From positions 1-27,984 of the forward strand of contig JADJQQ010000017.1 in the NCBI GenBank assembly GCA_016712625.1: a stretch of 27,984 nt of DNA, given 5' to 3'. The notes under the pieces were generated by a model that worked only from the letters and a program-made list of their open reading frames with translations, did no database searches and had not been told where the DNA came from. Made by a program: the position numbers and the translations under genes. The stretch's first letter is position 1. The number at the start of each line of letters is the position of its first letter. Of the stretch, positions 8,478 to 19,434 are shown piece after piece. This DNA is from Candidatus Competibacteraceae bacterium. GTDB lineage: Bacteria; Pseudomonadota; Gammaproteobacteria; Competibacterales; Competibacteraceae.

Positions 8478-8687
8478 ATGAATTTCAGTATTGAATACGA
8501 GCAGGAAGAGGATGGACGCTGGTTGGCTGAGGTTCCTGAATTACCAGGCGTTCTAGCCTATGGTAGCCATGTTGAGGAAGCGATGCTTAAGGCCGAAGCG
8601 CTTGCTTTGCGCGTCATTGCTGAAAAATTGGAACAAGGCGAAAGTCGCCCTGTACCCATTAATTTTTCGATTGCTACTGTTGTATGA
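8478..8687 (+). CDS. hicB: HicB antitoxin
   Basis: An intact 69-residue protein starting MNFSIEYEQEEDGRWLAEV. The pattern E-x-D-G-x-W-x-A-E-V-P-E-L-P-G-V-x-A-x-G (about residues 11-30) and the following helix EEAMLKAEALALRVIAEKLE form the partial RNase H-like fold of HicB. It lacks a separate C-terminal DNA-binding domain. Its stop overlaps the hicA start by four bases. HicB neutralises HicA by direct binding. The order hicB-hicA is the reverse of the more common order and of the second hic pair in this window. Confidence 0.88.
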   Translation: MNFSIEYEQEEDGRWLAEVPELPGVLAYGSHVEEAMLKAEALALRVIAEKLEQGESRPVPINFSIATVV

Positions 8688-8896
8688 CGCAATGGTCATC
8701 AGTCAAGGCGAAGCGTGTTTTGGCGGCGCTTCTAGGCATCGGCTGGCAGATCAAAAGGCAAACTGGATCTCATAAGACGCTGGCGCGTCCAGGTTGGCCC
8801 GATTTTGTTTTTGCATTCCATGATGGAGACGAAATCGGCCCTAAAATGCTTGCCCGTATTGCAAAATACACGGGGCTTAAACCTGATGATTTATGA
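8684..8896 (+). CDS. hicA: HicA mRNA-interferase toxin
   Basis: An intact 70-residue protein: MTQWSSVKAKRVLAALLGIGWQIKRQTGSHKTLARPGWPDFVFAFHDG and so on. The double-stranded-RNA-binding-like fold is marked by the G-W-x-x-x-R-x-x-G-S-H-K stretch with the catalytic His. The C-terminus GPKMLARIAKYTGLKPDDL is the usual HicA helix. HicA degrades mRNA when free of HicB. The start overlaps the hicB stop (ATGA). No frameshift is seen, in contrast to the retron-locus hicA. Confidence 0.87.
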   Translation: MTQWSSVKAKRVLAALLGIGWQIKRQTGSHKTLARPGWPDFVFAFHDGDEIGPKMLARIAKYTGLKPDDL

Positions 8897-8998
8897 GCAA
8901 ACTGAATAGGACGATTATCCCAAATTTTTCATTGGATTCTTTTATTGATGATTGGCAGTAATGGGTGATATCTGACGGCCCACTCATCCACCATGGAT

Positions 8999-11900
8999 TT
9001 AACCCTCCATATTTCTCTCCACCCTCCTCAAACTCTTAAACGCCACCGCCCGAATCCCGTTATCCTCACCTTTATTCGCCAAAATCCCTTCCAAGGCGGT
9101 CTTCACCGCGTCCCCGCCCAAACGACCCAAAGCGGCAATGGCACTGGAACGGGCCGCGTCGCTCGCTGTGGTGGCGCGACGGATTAACGCGGCGGCGTCC
9201 TGCTGTTCCAGCAGAATCGGCAATGCAGCCTGGCGCTGTTCGACCGTCGCCAATAAGCGGCCATCCGCGTTGGGCGCGACCGCCCGCAACACCGGCCGCA
9301 AGGCCGCGCCATCGACGCTGGTGGATTTTTCCAGCACCGGCAAGGCCGCATTGCCGCTCAATCGCGCCAGCGCTGCGCTCGCGGCGGAACGGATGGCAGG
9401 ATCGACCGCGTTCAGCAGGGGCAACAATAACGCTTGATCGCTGGCATCGCCGCATCCAGCCAAGCCGCGCAACGCTTCGCAACGCACCGCGTTGGGAATC
9501 CGGCTTATCGGCCAATGCGGCGCGCATCACCGGAGCGGCTTTGAGTTGCAACTGTCGGGCGGCCCACAAACCGGCTTGCCACGCCTGCGCTTCCGTCGCG
9601 GCCTGCTCGCGCCAATGCTGCTGCTCCGCCTGCCGCCAGCCGTCGGCGGCCCGCTGCGCGGCGGTTTGCACCGCGCCCGCCAATTCCGCGTCGCCGCTAT
9701 TGCCCGCAATCCAGGCGGCGTCAGCCCGCGTTGCCGCCGAATCACTTTGCAACAAGCTCTGCAAAGCGTCTTTGGAAAATGACTGGCGACGGATCAAACC
9801 GCGCCGCAGACGCTGCCGGACTTGCTGATCTTTCACCACGCCGAGGCGCTGGGTCAGGTATTAGGATCGCCCTGCCGGGCCAGAAAGCGGGCGGCGGGTT
9901 GGCTGATTTCGGGGTATTCGCTATTGAGAGCCAACAGATTGACCTGCGTGGCGTCGCTAGGATAGAGCCGTCGCAGCGCGTCCAGTCCGGTCTTGCGCAA
10001 GTTGGCGTCGCGCTGATGCAGCAGGCTTTCCAGCACCGGTTCCGAGGCGGTCTCGCCCAGTTGGCCCAACTCGCTGGCGGCGCGCTGTCGGGCGGCATTG
10101 TCTTCGTAAGGATCGCTGGCGAGGCGTTCCAGCAGCGTGCGGCTGCGCTCGTCGCCGACCCGCCGCAAACCGCTCAAGGCGCGCCACCGCAACTCGCTGG
10201 AACCCTCGCGGGCCACGCTTTCCAGCCGTCGCGCAGCCGCTGGCGCTCGTCGGCGTCGGTGAGCCGCGCCAGCAGCGCGCCCAGCGCTTCGGCGGCGTCC
10301 GGGGCTGCGCCCGGTCATCGGCGGGCAGATCGGCGCGCGGGTCGAGCAGTGGCTCCAGATACTCCAGCGCCCGCCGGTCGCCCAGTTCGCCAGCGCGGCG
10401 ATGGCCCGTTTGCGCTCGGTGTCGGTGCCCGCCGTGAAGGCCAATAGCAACGGCTGCAAGGCTTCCGGGCGCTGTTGCTTGGCCAAGCCCTCGGCGGCGG
10501 CTAGCAGCAGCTCGCGGCGGCCACCGGCCAGCGCCCGCGTCAGCGGCTCCAGACTCGCGCCGGGAACGCCGATGACGATGCGTTGCGCCAGTTGCGCGCA
10601 GGCTTGGGCGCGGATCGCCTCGTTGCGGTCGTCCAGCAACCGCACCAACAGCGTTTCGGCCGGTTTCGCGTCCAGCAGCGCCAGCGCGTCCACCACGCGG
10701 GCGCGGATCGCCGGATTATCGTGATCGAGCAACGGCGGCAGGGCTTGCAGCGCGGGCGTTTCCTGATACCGGGGATAACGCCGACCGTCGGCGCGCTGTT
10801 GCTCCGGTTGCGCCGGATCGCGCAGCAGTTGCAGCAGGATGTCCAGCATCAGTCCGTGCTGGGCGGCCTGTTCCTTATCCAGTAACCCGCGTCCCAGCAA
10901 CGGCAGCGCGGCGAGATGGCCGATGCGGCCCAAAGCCCGCAGCAGGGGCCGACCGGTCGGCGGTTTTATCGGGATCGTCGTCCAGCCGGGCGATTAACGC
11001 ATGAGCGGCGCTTTCCGCCGTCTGCGGATTCGGTCGGGCGTGGGCCAGCGTGACCAGCGCTTCCAAAGCGCGATTCGCCAGACGCGGTTCGGCGCGCAAG
11101 GCGGTTGCCAACACCCTCCAGCGCCAGCGCTTCGCCGCGCTGGGCCAAACCCACGGCGGCGCGCAGGCGCAACTCGTCGTGTTCGCTTTCCAGCGCGCGG
11201 GTCAGCGCCGACGCCACCCGCGAGTCGCGGGCGTCCAGCAGCCGATCCACCACCGTCAGCCGCAAATCGTCGAAGCGGCTGTTCAGCGCCAGCAGCCACG
11301 GCTCCAAACTGCCCGCCGGATACAACCGAGGCAGTTGTTCGAGCGCATGGCGGCGCACCTCGGCGCTGGCGGCATCGACCCCGCCTCGGGCTAATTCCAG
11401 CGCGCGGGCATCGCCCGCCGTCGCCGCCGCCAGCAGCCGATCAAAGGCCAGCCGGCCGATGTCGGCGGCATCCAGCGCCAGGGCCAGCGCCAGCGGTTCC
11501 AGCGGTTGGTTCGGATGCAGTTCGATCAGGGCGTTCAAGGCGGCTTGCCGCACCAGATGATGCGGATCGCTCAAGGCTTGACGTAGCACCGGCAACACCG
11601 CATCGCGGCCGATGTCGGCTTGCTGGGCCAGAATCGCCAGACGGGCAATGCAATCGCGCCGCACCCGCTGGTAATCATCCGGGCCTTTGGCGATGGGTGC
11701 TTGCCGGATCAACCCAGCATAGGCGCCGAACGTCAGCCGCCAGAGTTCGGCGGCGCTGGCCTGACCGTCCCTGGGCGGACGGTGCCCGCCACCGGCGAAG
11801 CGCAACACGGTCAACAGCCGTTGGGTAGCCGAGCCGGTCTCGGCTTTTCGCGGACGGCCGAACAGGCCGCGAATCCAGCCGGTTTTACGTTCCAGCCGGG

Positions 11901-14900
11901 TTTCGGCTTCGGGCGCGGTCGGCGGCGGCGCGGATTCGGTGGCGATTTCGGCCATGCGTTTGGCCTCGCGCCAGAAGGTTTCCGGTTGCGGGCGCAGGCC
12001 GAGAATCTGAGCGGCGGCGTAACGGCGGGCGGGCGCATCGCTGGCTAGCGCGTTGACCACGGCATTGAGCAAGCGCGGGCGTTGTCCGGCCTCCGGCCAA
12101 TGGCGCATGTCGCTGGTTTTTCCGGCTGGCGCGGGCCGATTAATTCCAAACCCCATTGGCCCAAATCCTCATCCCGCAACCGCGCTTCCAGCACGCGGGC
12201 GGCGGCGTAGCGGATTTCCGGCGATCCAGCGCTCAAGGCGCTCAACAGCAAATCCGGCGGCAACTGGGCGCGAGCCAGGGCGATGTCGCGCGCCACGATC
12301 ACCGCGAAACTGAGTTCCTGTAAATCGCGCTCGGTGTCTTCCAAGCCTTGCAACAGCCCTTGCACGCCGTCGCCGCCGAGAGCGACGAAGCTGAACAGCG
12401 CGCCGCGCCGGATCGGCAAATGCTCGTGACGCTGGGTGCCCGCCAGCACCGGCAGGGCGCGCGCATCGCCAAGTTTCGATAAGCCGTCGGCGGCCCAACT
12501 GCGCACCGCCAGATCGGCGTGCGCCAGCGCCTCGACCAGCGGCTGCGGGTTGCCGCTCTGACAGGCCGCCGCCAAGCCCCGCGCGCCGTGTTCCCGCACC
12601 AGCGGATCGTCATCGCGCAGTAGAGCGGCCAGAAACGGAATGCTGGACGGGTCGCCGACATCGGCCAAGGCGCTGGCGGCGCGCTGGCGCAGGCTGTCGC
12701 TGGGCCGGTCGCGCGAAGCCGGGGTGATGCTGAGCAGCCCCTGCATCGGTCCGACCGCGCGGGCGTCGCGGCGCTTGCCGCACAGTTCGCCCGCCCGCAC
12801 CCGCAAGAGATAAAACGGACTGTCGAAGGCCAGCGCGAAGGCGTGGGCGTCGGACGGCAGCAGTTTATCCAGCGCCTCGATCGCGGCGGTGAACTGCGCG
12901 GCGTCCTCGACTTGCAGCAGTTCGATCAAACGGCTGCGCAACGGAGCGGGGTCGGCGGCGTCCAGCGCGCCCTTGAGACCGGCCAGCCGCACCTCAGCGG
13001 CGGACCGCAAAGTGGTTTCCGGGCGCTTGCTGTGCCAGGCCCACAGGGTGCGCATCGCCTCGCGCCGCGTGTCTTCGGCTTCGTCGTCCAGCGCCTGCGC
13101 CAACAGCTTATCAATGCGGGTCGCCAGTTCGGCGGGAGCGGTTGCGCCGTGCTTGACCAGCAGTTGCAAGGCGCGGGCGCGGATTTCGCCCGCTTGGGTG
13201 CGCAAGGCGAGTTCGGCGAGGTCGATATCCGCCCGCCGGGCCTTCCAGTTCGGCCAGCTTGAGTAGACCATCGAAAGCGTCGGCGCGGACTTGGGCGTCG
13301 TCGTCGTTCAGCAGCCATTGCAAGCGCGCGCGCAAACGCGGATCGCCCGCTAGGTTACCGATGGCGGGCGCGAGAAAGCGCGTGATCTGGCGACGCATCG
13401 CGGGGTTCGGCTCGCGGCTCAACTGCAACAGCGCGCCGCTGGCCCGCTCATCGCCCAGCCAACTCAGACACAAGGCGGCTTGCAAGGCCATATCCGGCTG
13501 GCGACAGGCCAATGCGGTGAACAGCGGTTCTAGGAATTGATCGCTCGCGGTGGCGGCGCTGGCTTCTTCAGCGACGCCTTGCGCCTTGAAACCATCCAAG
13601 ATTTTACCGATGTCGCTGCCTTCTCCGCGCAACCGGGCGGCCAGCGTCGGATAAGCCATCACCCCGATCCAGAACGCGGCGTGGCGCACCTCGAAGGTGT
13701 CGTCGTTGAGCGCTTGATCTAGCAAACGGCGACCGTCCGCTGTCGCGCCGAGATGACGCTGACCGAGCCGGATCAGCACCGCGCGGCGGATGTCAGGCGA
13801 ACCGCGCTCGAAAGCGCTGTGCAAGGGCGCGACGCTCGTTTCCGGCTCCAGCGCCGGCAACGCATCAAGCGCAGCTTCCCGGACTTTTTCGTCGCCGTCG
13901 TTCAGCCGCTCATTGAGCCAGCGCGGCACCAGCGGCGAGCGTTGCCGCAACTGGGTGAGTTGCTTGACCGCGTATAGCCGCAGGTCGGCATGACGGCTAG
14001 TGAGCGCCGCTTGCAGGGCGGCGAGCGGCGTGTCGGTTTCGATCTGTTGCAGCGCGGTCAGCGCGGCCTTGCGCACGCCGGGGTTGTCGTCATTCACGGC
14101 TTTGACCAGCGCCGGGCGGCTGCGGCGGCGTTGGGTCTTGCCCAGCCATTGCGCGGCTTCGATCCGCTGGGCCGGCCGCGAATCCTGGGTCAGCACGTAG
14201 TCCAAGCCTTCCCGCGCTTCGTCCTCGGCCAGTTGCGCCAGGGCTTCCAGAGTGGCGGACGAGGAGCGGGTGGCTTTCACCTCATCCAGCAGCCGTTGCA
14301 AGCGGGAATCCCAACTTTCGGGATTGCCGGATGGATTGCCGTTTTGATCGATTGCGCTGAGCCAGATTTGCCGCTGTTCGGTGACGGCGACCAGCGTCCC
14401 GCCGCGCTGTTCCGGTTTGGCTTGCGGGTTGGGATCGACCAGCGCCAGGGCGCGGGCGTCGCGGCCGATGGGCACGGTGCGCGGCTTGCGGCGCTGATCC
14501 AGCGTCCAGATTTTCAGTTCGCCGTCCTCGCCCAGCGAGAACAGACGGCGCGGCAGCGGTCGGTTCTGCTCGTCGTTCAGCGCGGCGCTGAGGAGCAGGG
14601 CGCGCACTGGCCCCTGATGGGCGGCATCGCCGCTGCGGTCTTCCTCGTCAATCGCGCCTTCCAAAAAGCAAACGCGGATGGAACCATCGCCGCAACCGGC
14701 CACGATGCGGCCATCGCCGGTGAAGGCGAGTGCATCGATGCCGCGTCCGCCGCAGGGCATGACGCGGATTTCGGCTTGATCGAGATTGGCCAGCGGCAGG
14801 ACGTAAAGGGTGTTATCGGCTCCAGCGGCGGCCACGCTGGCGCTGGCGGCATCGACCGCCACCGCCTGCAAGGGCTGTTCGCTCAAGCGGCGCTGGGCGC

Positions 14901-15309
14901 GTTGGCGCAGATGGAGTTTTTCACCTTCGGCGGCGATCTCGTGCAGCGTCAATACGCCATCCTCGCCGACGCTCACGACTTGCTGCCCGACCGTCGCCAA
15001 CGCCCGCACCGCGCCGGTGTACGCCGCTTGCCGCGCGTCTGGCGCTTCGCCTTTGCCATCGGTGCGCCACAGCGCCAGCGCGCCATCCGCCGTGCCCGCC
15101 AGCAGCAATCCCTCGTCGCTAAACGCCAGCGCGGTGGCGGCGGAGTCCAGTGGCGCGCTGAATCGGGCGTTGAGCTTGGGCAGTTGCAGCAGGTGGACGC
15201 TGGATTGACTGACGCCCACAGCATCCACGGCGACCGCCCACGGCAAGGAGTTTGCCGCTGGCGGCGACGGCTAATAAGCGTTCAATGTGGGGGCGTATTG
15301 TTTGGCCAC
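8999..15309 (-). CDS. Giant WD40-HEAT repeat protein (~2,100 residues), multiple frameshifts
   Basis: Coding text runs almost without gaps from a GTG at 15309 (preceded by AAGGA) to a TGA at 8999. The N-terminal ~450 residues are WD40-like: repeated blades such as FSDEGLLLAGTADGALALW, RALATVGQQVVSVGEDGVL, LAFTGDGRIVAGCGDGSIRV and LFSLGEDGELKIWTL. The remaining ~1,600 residues are HEAT repeats, for example VKAVNDDNPGVRKAALTAL, LARLGWMRR and LLDDRNEAIRAQACAQLAQR. Frame changes lie near 15290, 15240, 13245, 12115, 11105, 10960, 10395, 10310, 10210, 9860 and 9500; most fit one lost base, and each is followed at once by good repeat sequence. There is no signal peptide and no enzyme motif. It probably acts as a cytoplasmic scaffold. 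It is the last gene of the minus-strand series, separated from the ARM gene by the hicAB and excalibur genes, so membership of the retron system is inference. Confidence 0.75.
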
Positions 15310-15398
15310 GCTGGGAGATTCCTTTTGGAATACGATTTACGCTTAGCAGTAACATCAGCTCGATAATAAAGGAAGCAAAACTCCATGACGAGTTGCTA

Positions 15399-15715
15399 TT
15401 AATGACACCATTGTTTCTCGCAGGGGACTCCATCATTATTTCCGTCCATTTTTACATTAGGGCAGTTTCTTAGAAAGAAGGTTGCTTCTTCACATGAAGT
15501 CATCTGGGAGCAATGGGTTCGTCCATCGCATTTGAAATTCGTAGTTGTTGCCACCCTGTTAGAGCCTTGTGAAGGCACCACTGTCAAGGAACCTCCTATT
15601 GATTTTTTGTATGTTGAATCAGCAGAGGACTGCCATTCTCCATATCGTTGTTTGTATAGGTAATTCCCGTACCAACCGGCACCCAGAATGATAACTATTA
15701 AAATGAGTTTTTCAT
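15399..15715 (-). CDS. Small membrane-anchored excalibur-domain protein, one frameshift
   Basis: The ATG at 15715 begins MKN/K; one missing A then gives a hydrophobic anchor LILIVIILGAGWYGNYLYKQ. A short linker leads to the domain FKCDGRTHCSQMTSCEEATF and NCPNVKMDGNNDGVPCE. Four Cys before an acidic DGNNDG loop followed by PCE is the excalibur domain, thought to bind calcium outside the membrane. The total is about 105 residues. Similar domains often sit at the end of DUF1294 or nuclease proteins, but here it stands alone. It lies between hicB (16 bases upstream) and the WD40-HEAT gene, whose start is about 90 bases downstream. Confidence 0.7.
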
Positions 15716-15730
15716 GAGTAAAGAGTAAAA

Positions 15731-15951
15731 CTATGCCACTTCCCGCATAGGACGAATTTTAGGCCTGGCAATTTTCGCCCTTCGTTTATAAAATGCTGAA
15801 TCACGTCCTCTATGACTTCACATAACTCGCTGTAAAGTTGGGTGGGATTATCGCCATGAATCCCTGTAATTAAATCGGGGCATTTTCCGATGTAGGTTTG
15901 ATCTTCTTCGCTCCATTCAATCCATTTATGATATTGGTCGCTAGTCTTCAT
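15731..15951 (-). CDS. hicB: HicB antitoxin of the retron-locus hicAB pair, one frameshift
   Basis: From the ATG at 15951: MKTSDQYHKWIEWSEEDQTY, then IGKCPDLITGIHGDNPTQLY and LCEVIEDVIQHFINEGRKL. These are the HicB signatures (E-E-D-x-x-Y-I-G-x-C-P-D-L, G-x-x-P, and a long final helix). After GRK a base is missing; restoring it gives ARPKIRPMREVA and a stop at 15731, the usual short HicB ending. The uncorrected frame instead runs on into an unrelated tail to 15712. The corrected length is about 73 residues. Its ATG overlaps the hicA stop (ATGA). Confidence 0.8.
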
Positions 15952-16150
15952 TTCTTTACACTCTCTATGGCTTGGCTGACTTGCTTTTCTTGGTAATGTT
16001 TCGCGTCATCTCCAGTTTGGCCGCTGACTGTTACCGCACCAGCGTATTTGGCATGAGTGAATTTTCGATTGAACCCTTGCCGCCACCCGATATTTGACTA
16101 AATCCAGCGTTTCTCAGCTCTTGAATCAGATCTCTAATTTTCTTGGGCAT
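15948..16150 (-). CDS. hicA: HicA toxin of the retron-locus hicAB pair, one frameshift
   Basis: The ATG at 16150 starts MPKKIRDLIQELRNAGFSQI and reaches GGGKGS. Near 16070 one base is missing; restoring it as CAT gives GSHRKFTHAKYAGAVTVSG, with the catalytic His, and then DDAKHYQEKQVSQAIESVKK before the stop at 15948. This is a full-length HicA (67 residues). It is too fragmented to show as one open frame. Its first 25 bases overlap the 3' end of the ARM-like gene, so it is embedded in the minus-strand operon. As written, the frameshift would inactivate it. Confidence 0.78.
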
Positions 16151-18968
16151 CTCTTTCGTGCTTGCGTTCTTTTATCCCGCCTCACCTTCAAGTTCACCTG
16201 CCCCACCGGCAAATCCACCCGAACCGCCGGATGCGCTTTGCGAATCTGCACCAGCGCGGCGACGCAATGCTGCCATTCATTCTTGGCGCGGGAATGGCGG
16301 AATTCCTCCAACACCGGTGTCGCCAGTTCAGCGAAAGCCGCATCACTTAAGGCCAGCGTCTTGATCGCCTCGATCAGCCGCCGCTTGCCAACGCTAGCGG
16401 GCCAGGGCCGATCCGGCGCGGCTTGGCTGCTATCGAGTTCGCGCCGTTCCAGCCGACCGGGCGGCAGACCGAACAACGTCTTACGCAGGAATTGCCGCAC
16501 TTCATCCAGCGCCGCAAAGGACGCAGCATCCGGCGGCGCGGCCTCGCCAGCGGGTTGGCGGACGGCGGCGGATGCGGGTCGAGGTCGCTGCCGTTCCCAC
16601 AGCAGCCGCACGGTGAACAGGCCGACCTCGCGGTGCGGGCTTTCCATCAGCCACGCCAGCCGCGCCGCGCCACCCAGACGATCATAATGCCGGCGGATCA
16701 ACGTCAGCGCGGTTTCCCGGACGACCTTATGCCGACTTTCGGCCAACTGAAACACCCGCTCCGGCAACAGCCAATCCAGCGGCAAGGCCGGTTCGACCGC
16801 CGTATCACCCAGGCGCAACAGACTTTCGATGGCGAAGCCACGCGGCTCGCGGTGCGGGCTATCGGCCAGCCGGTACAACAGCGCCGGATCGTCCCAGTTG
16901 CGCACTTCCTCGCGGGCGACGGCGACCGCCAGACGGCGCACGTCGGGCCGCTGATCGGCGAATAAGGGCCGCAGACGGTGCAGGGAATAATCGGCGGCGC
17001 TCAGACTTGGCTTGAGGTGATAGGAACGGGTTTCCGCATCGTTCGGCCCCAGTTGCGGATGATGCGCCCGCAGGTAGGCGGCGGCGAACTGGCGCACCGG
17101 TTCCGGTTGGGTCGCGCCAGCGGCCAGTTCCCACAGATGCTCGACCCCGCCGCGCTCGCCGCTGGCAAAATCGCCCGGCTGGAAGGATTGCAGCAGATAC
17201 CGATGGGCGAAGTCGTGTAGCGTCGGGTTCGCTTGCCGCGCCATCGCCAGCAGCCACGGTACGCCAATCCGTTCCGGCGCGACCAGTTGGCTATCGCCGA
17301 GCAGTTGCAAGGCCAGCGGCCGCAAGGCCGGGCGCATGACCAGCCCTTTCAGCCATTCGACATCCAAATGCTCGCCTTTGAGCTTGCCTTGCTTCAACCA
17401 GTTGGCGACGGTGCTGTTCAGTTGCGGGTCGAGCAGGGCTTTTTGCAGCCATTCGGTGCCGATCTCGCGGCCCGGATAAGCGGCCAGCGCTTTCAAGGCC
17501 CGCTGCCGCACCAGCGGATTACAGCGCGGATCGTCGAGCAATTGGCGGTAGTAGGCGGCGGGCACCTTGACCTTGGCGTCTTTGTAGAATTCGAGCAGCG
17601 CATAGAGCGCGGAGAGTTCGACCGCGTGGCAGGCGCGGTGAGGGCCACCTCCACAAACTGTTCGGCGCTGATGTTCTCGGGTTTGAAACCCTGCCGCAGC
17701 TTGGCTTTGGCGAGCGCGGCGCTGGCCGGAGCGGCCAGCAGCTTGAGCAAAGTCGGCAGGCCCAGGTCGGCGGGCGAGCGTTGTTCCAGCAGCGCCACAG
17801 CGAAGGTCTGCGCGTCCTGCGTGCTGTTCAACACCAGCTTGACCAATTCAGCGACCGGCAGATCGGCGGCGTAGGCGCGGGCGTAGTCGATGGCGTAGCG
17901 CCGGGCCGGGCTGTTGTTGCTGTAGAGCAAGCCCAGCACCATGTCGTGCAGGCCGAGCGATTTCAGCTTGGATTGATGGAATTCGGGATTGTCGCGCAGC
18001 AGCTTGAGGATGAACGCATGGACGATTTCCAATGGTTTCGCGCCGAGGCGCGCCAGCCATGCCGGTTCGACGTGGCGCAGGGCGTCCTTGAAATCCTGCT
18101 CCAGACAGCGGATGGCGAAGTCACAAACTTGGGGATTACGGGCGTCTTCCAGCAGGCGCAACAGCGGCGCAGGGCTGATTTTCCAGGCCTCGTCGAAGGC
18201 GCGCTGTTCCAAATTGTCCGGCGGGCCGTAACGGCTGACGGCGCCCTGATCGGTGCTGCCGATCAAGTCCTTGTGCCGCCAGATTTGATTGGCAATCCAG
18301 CAGGAATCAAAACGTTGCGTCGCCGGGTAGTGGCGCAATACTTGGCCGGCGAACACCGGAAATAGTTCCGGCAACGCTTGGCCGAGTTGGCGCAGATAGC
18401 GCCAGGCGCGGCGGCGCATGTACAGCCAGGTGCCGCGCGAGATTTCCTGCCCGCCCGCGACCGGTTGCAAGTCCATCCGGTAGCACAGTGCGCCGAGCAT
18501 GGCCAAGTCGTGGCGCGGTTCGGCTTGTTTGTAGATCGCTTTGAAGCCTTGCCACGCGCCCCAGCCGAGCGCCTGCGGCGGGATTTGTGGAAGCAGTTCC
18601 AGCAGCAGGGCGCGGGCCGGTTCGTCGTCCGCCGTGCATAAATCCAGCAGCAGTTGACCGAGCTTCAGGCGCGGCGGCGGGTTGGGTGAGGCCAGCAGCG
18701 CGGCCCAGGCTCCGGCGCGCAGGGCTTGCCATTCGTCGGCAGTTTTGCCGGGCTGCGTTTGCGGGTTCAGAGTGTTGCGCAACCGCTCTAGCGACCAGCC
18801 ATCCGGCGGCAGCGGTTGCGGCTGGAACTCATCCGGCGGGTCTTCCGGCTGACCGGCGGGCGGGTCGGGCTGTTGGAGAAACTCCAACGTCCAGGCCACG
18901 AAGTGCGGGTCACGCCGGGCGGCGGCGTGCTCCAGATCAGCGAATAAAATCGAGCGGTCGTCAGCCAT
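16126..18968 (-). CDS. Armadillo/HEAT-like repeat protein of the retron locus (ARM), one frameshift
   Basis: From the ATG at 18968, with AGGTG seven bases before it, the protein starts MADDRSILFADLEHAAARRD and runs about 947 residues to 16126. It is nearly all alpha-helical repeat: ARALLLELLPQIPPQALGWG, NPQVCDFAIRCLEQDF, NPLVRQRALKALAAYPGREI, HREVGLFTVRLLWERQ and DAAFAELATPVLEEFRHS. One base is missing near 17633, where VALTA should continue CHAVELSALYALLEF. No catalytic motif is seen. It begins nine bases after the WGR stop and so belongs to the RT-WGR-ARM operon. By size, position and fold it corresponds to the ARM component I recall for type XIII retrons; its molecular role is unknown. Confidence 0.8.
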
Positions 18969-18977
18969 GCGCAGCAC

Positions 18978-19434
18978 CTATCGCGGCCGGTAGCCGTCGG
19001 CTTCCAACGCCGCCCGCACTTGGGCGAATGCGGCTTCGGCGGCTTCGGGGTTGGGGTAGTGTTCGGTGCTGTGGGTGTGCAGCGCGTTGCCTTCGACGCT
19101 CAAGCGCAGTTCCAGACGGCGCTCGCCCATCGTCAGCGTCAGTGCACACTGCGCGGGGGTGGGGGCGGCCGATGCCGATTCAGCGCCAGCGGGCGCGGCG
19201 GTGGCTTCACTCGGCCCGCCGTCGCCATCCACATAGCCCTTCTTCATCTTTTCCCGCGCCTGCTTTTGCAGCTCGTTGGCGGCGTCTTCCGGCGAGTCAT
19301 AGCGCTTGGCCTGACTCTGGCCCTGGGTGCCGATGCGGCCGAAGTTGACTTCGAAACTGTTGCCGATGCAGCGCGCGCCAGAACTTGTTGGATTTATCAT
19401 CCTGAAAGATCAGGGAAATCTGCCACTCACTCAT
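18978..19434 (-). CDS. WGR-domain protein, one frameshift
   Basis: The ATG at 19434 overlaps the RT stop by eight bases and reads MSEWQISLIFQDDKSNKFW. A frame change near 19415-19385 leads into ARCIGNSFEVNFGRIGTQGQ, the W-G-R core, and then SPEDAANELQKQAREKMKKGY, the usual WGR ending. This domain (about residues 1-72) is linked by an Ala/Pro-rich stretch to a second small alpha-beta domain, LTLTMGERRLELRLSVEG ... EAAFAQVRAALEADGYRPR. The total is about 151 residues. WGR domains in PARP1-3 bind DNA at breaks, and bacterial ones occur in MolR/DUF4132 proteins. Its tight position between RT and ARM suggests a role in handling msDNA or RNA, by inference. Confidence 0.82.

Noticed and set aside
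13990..15366. 458-codon plus-strand open frame
   Set aside because: It lies opposite the WD40 and early HEAT region, which shows clear repeat periodicity on the minus strand. The plus-strand protein is low-complexity, Gln/Gly/Arg-rich and without domains.
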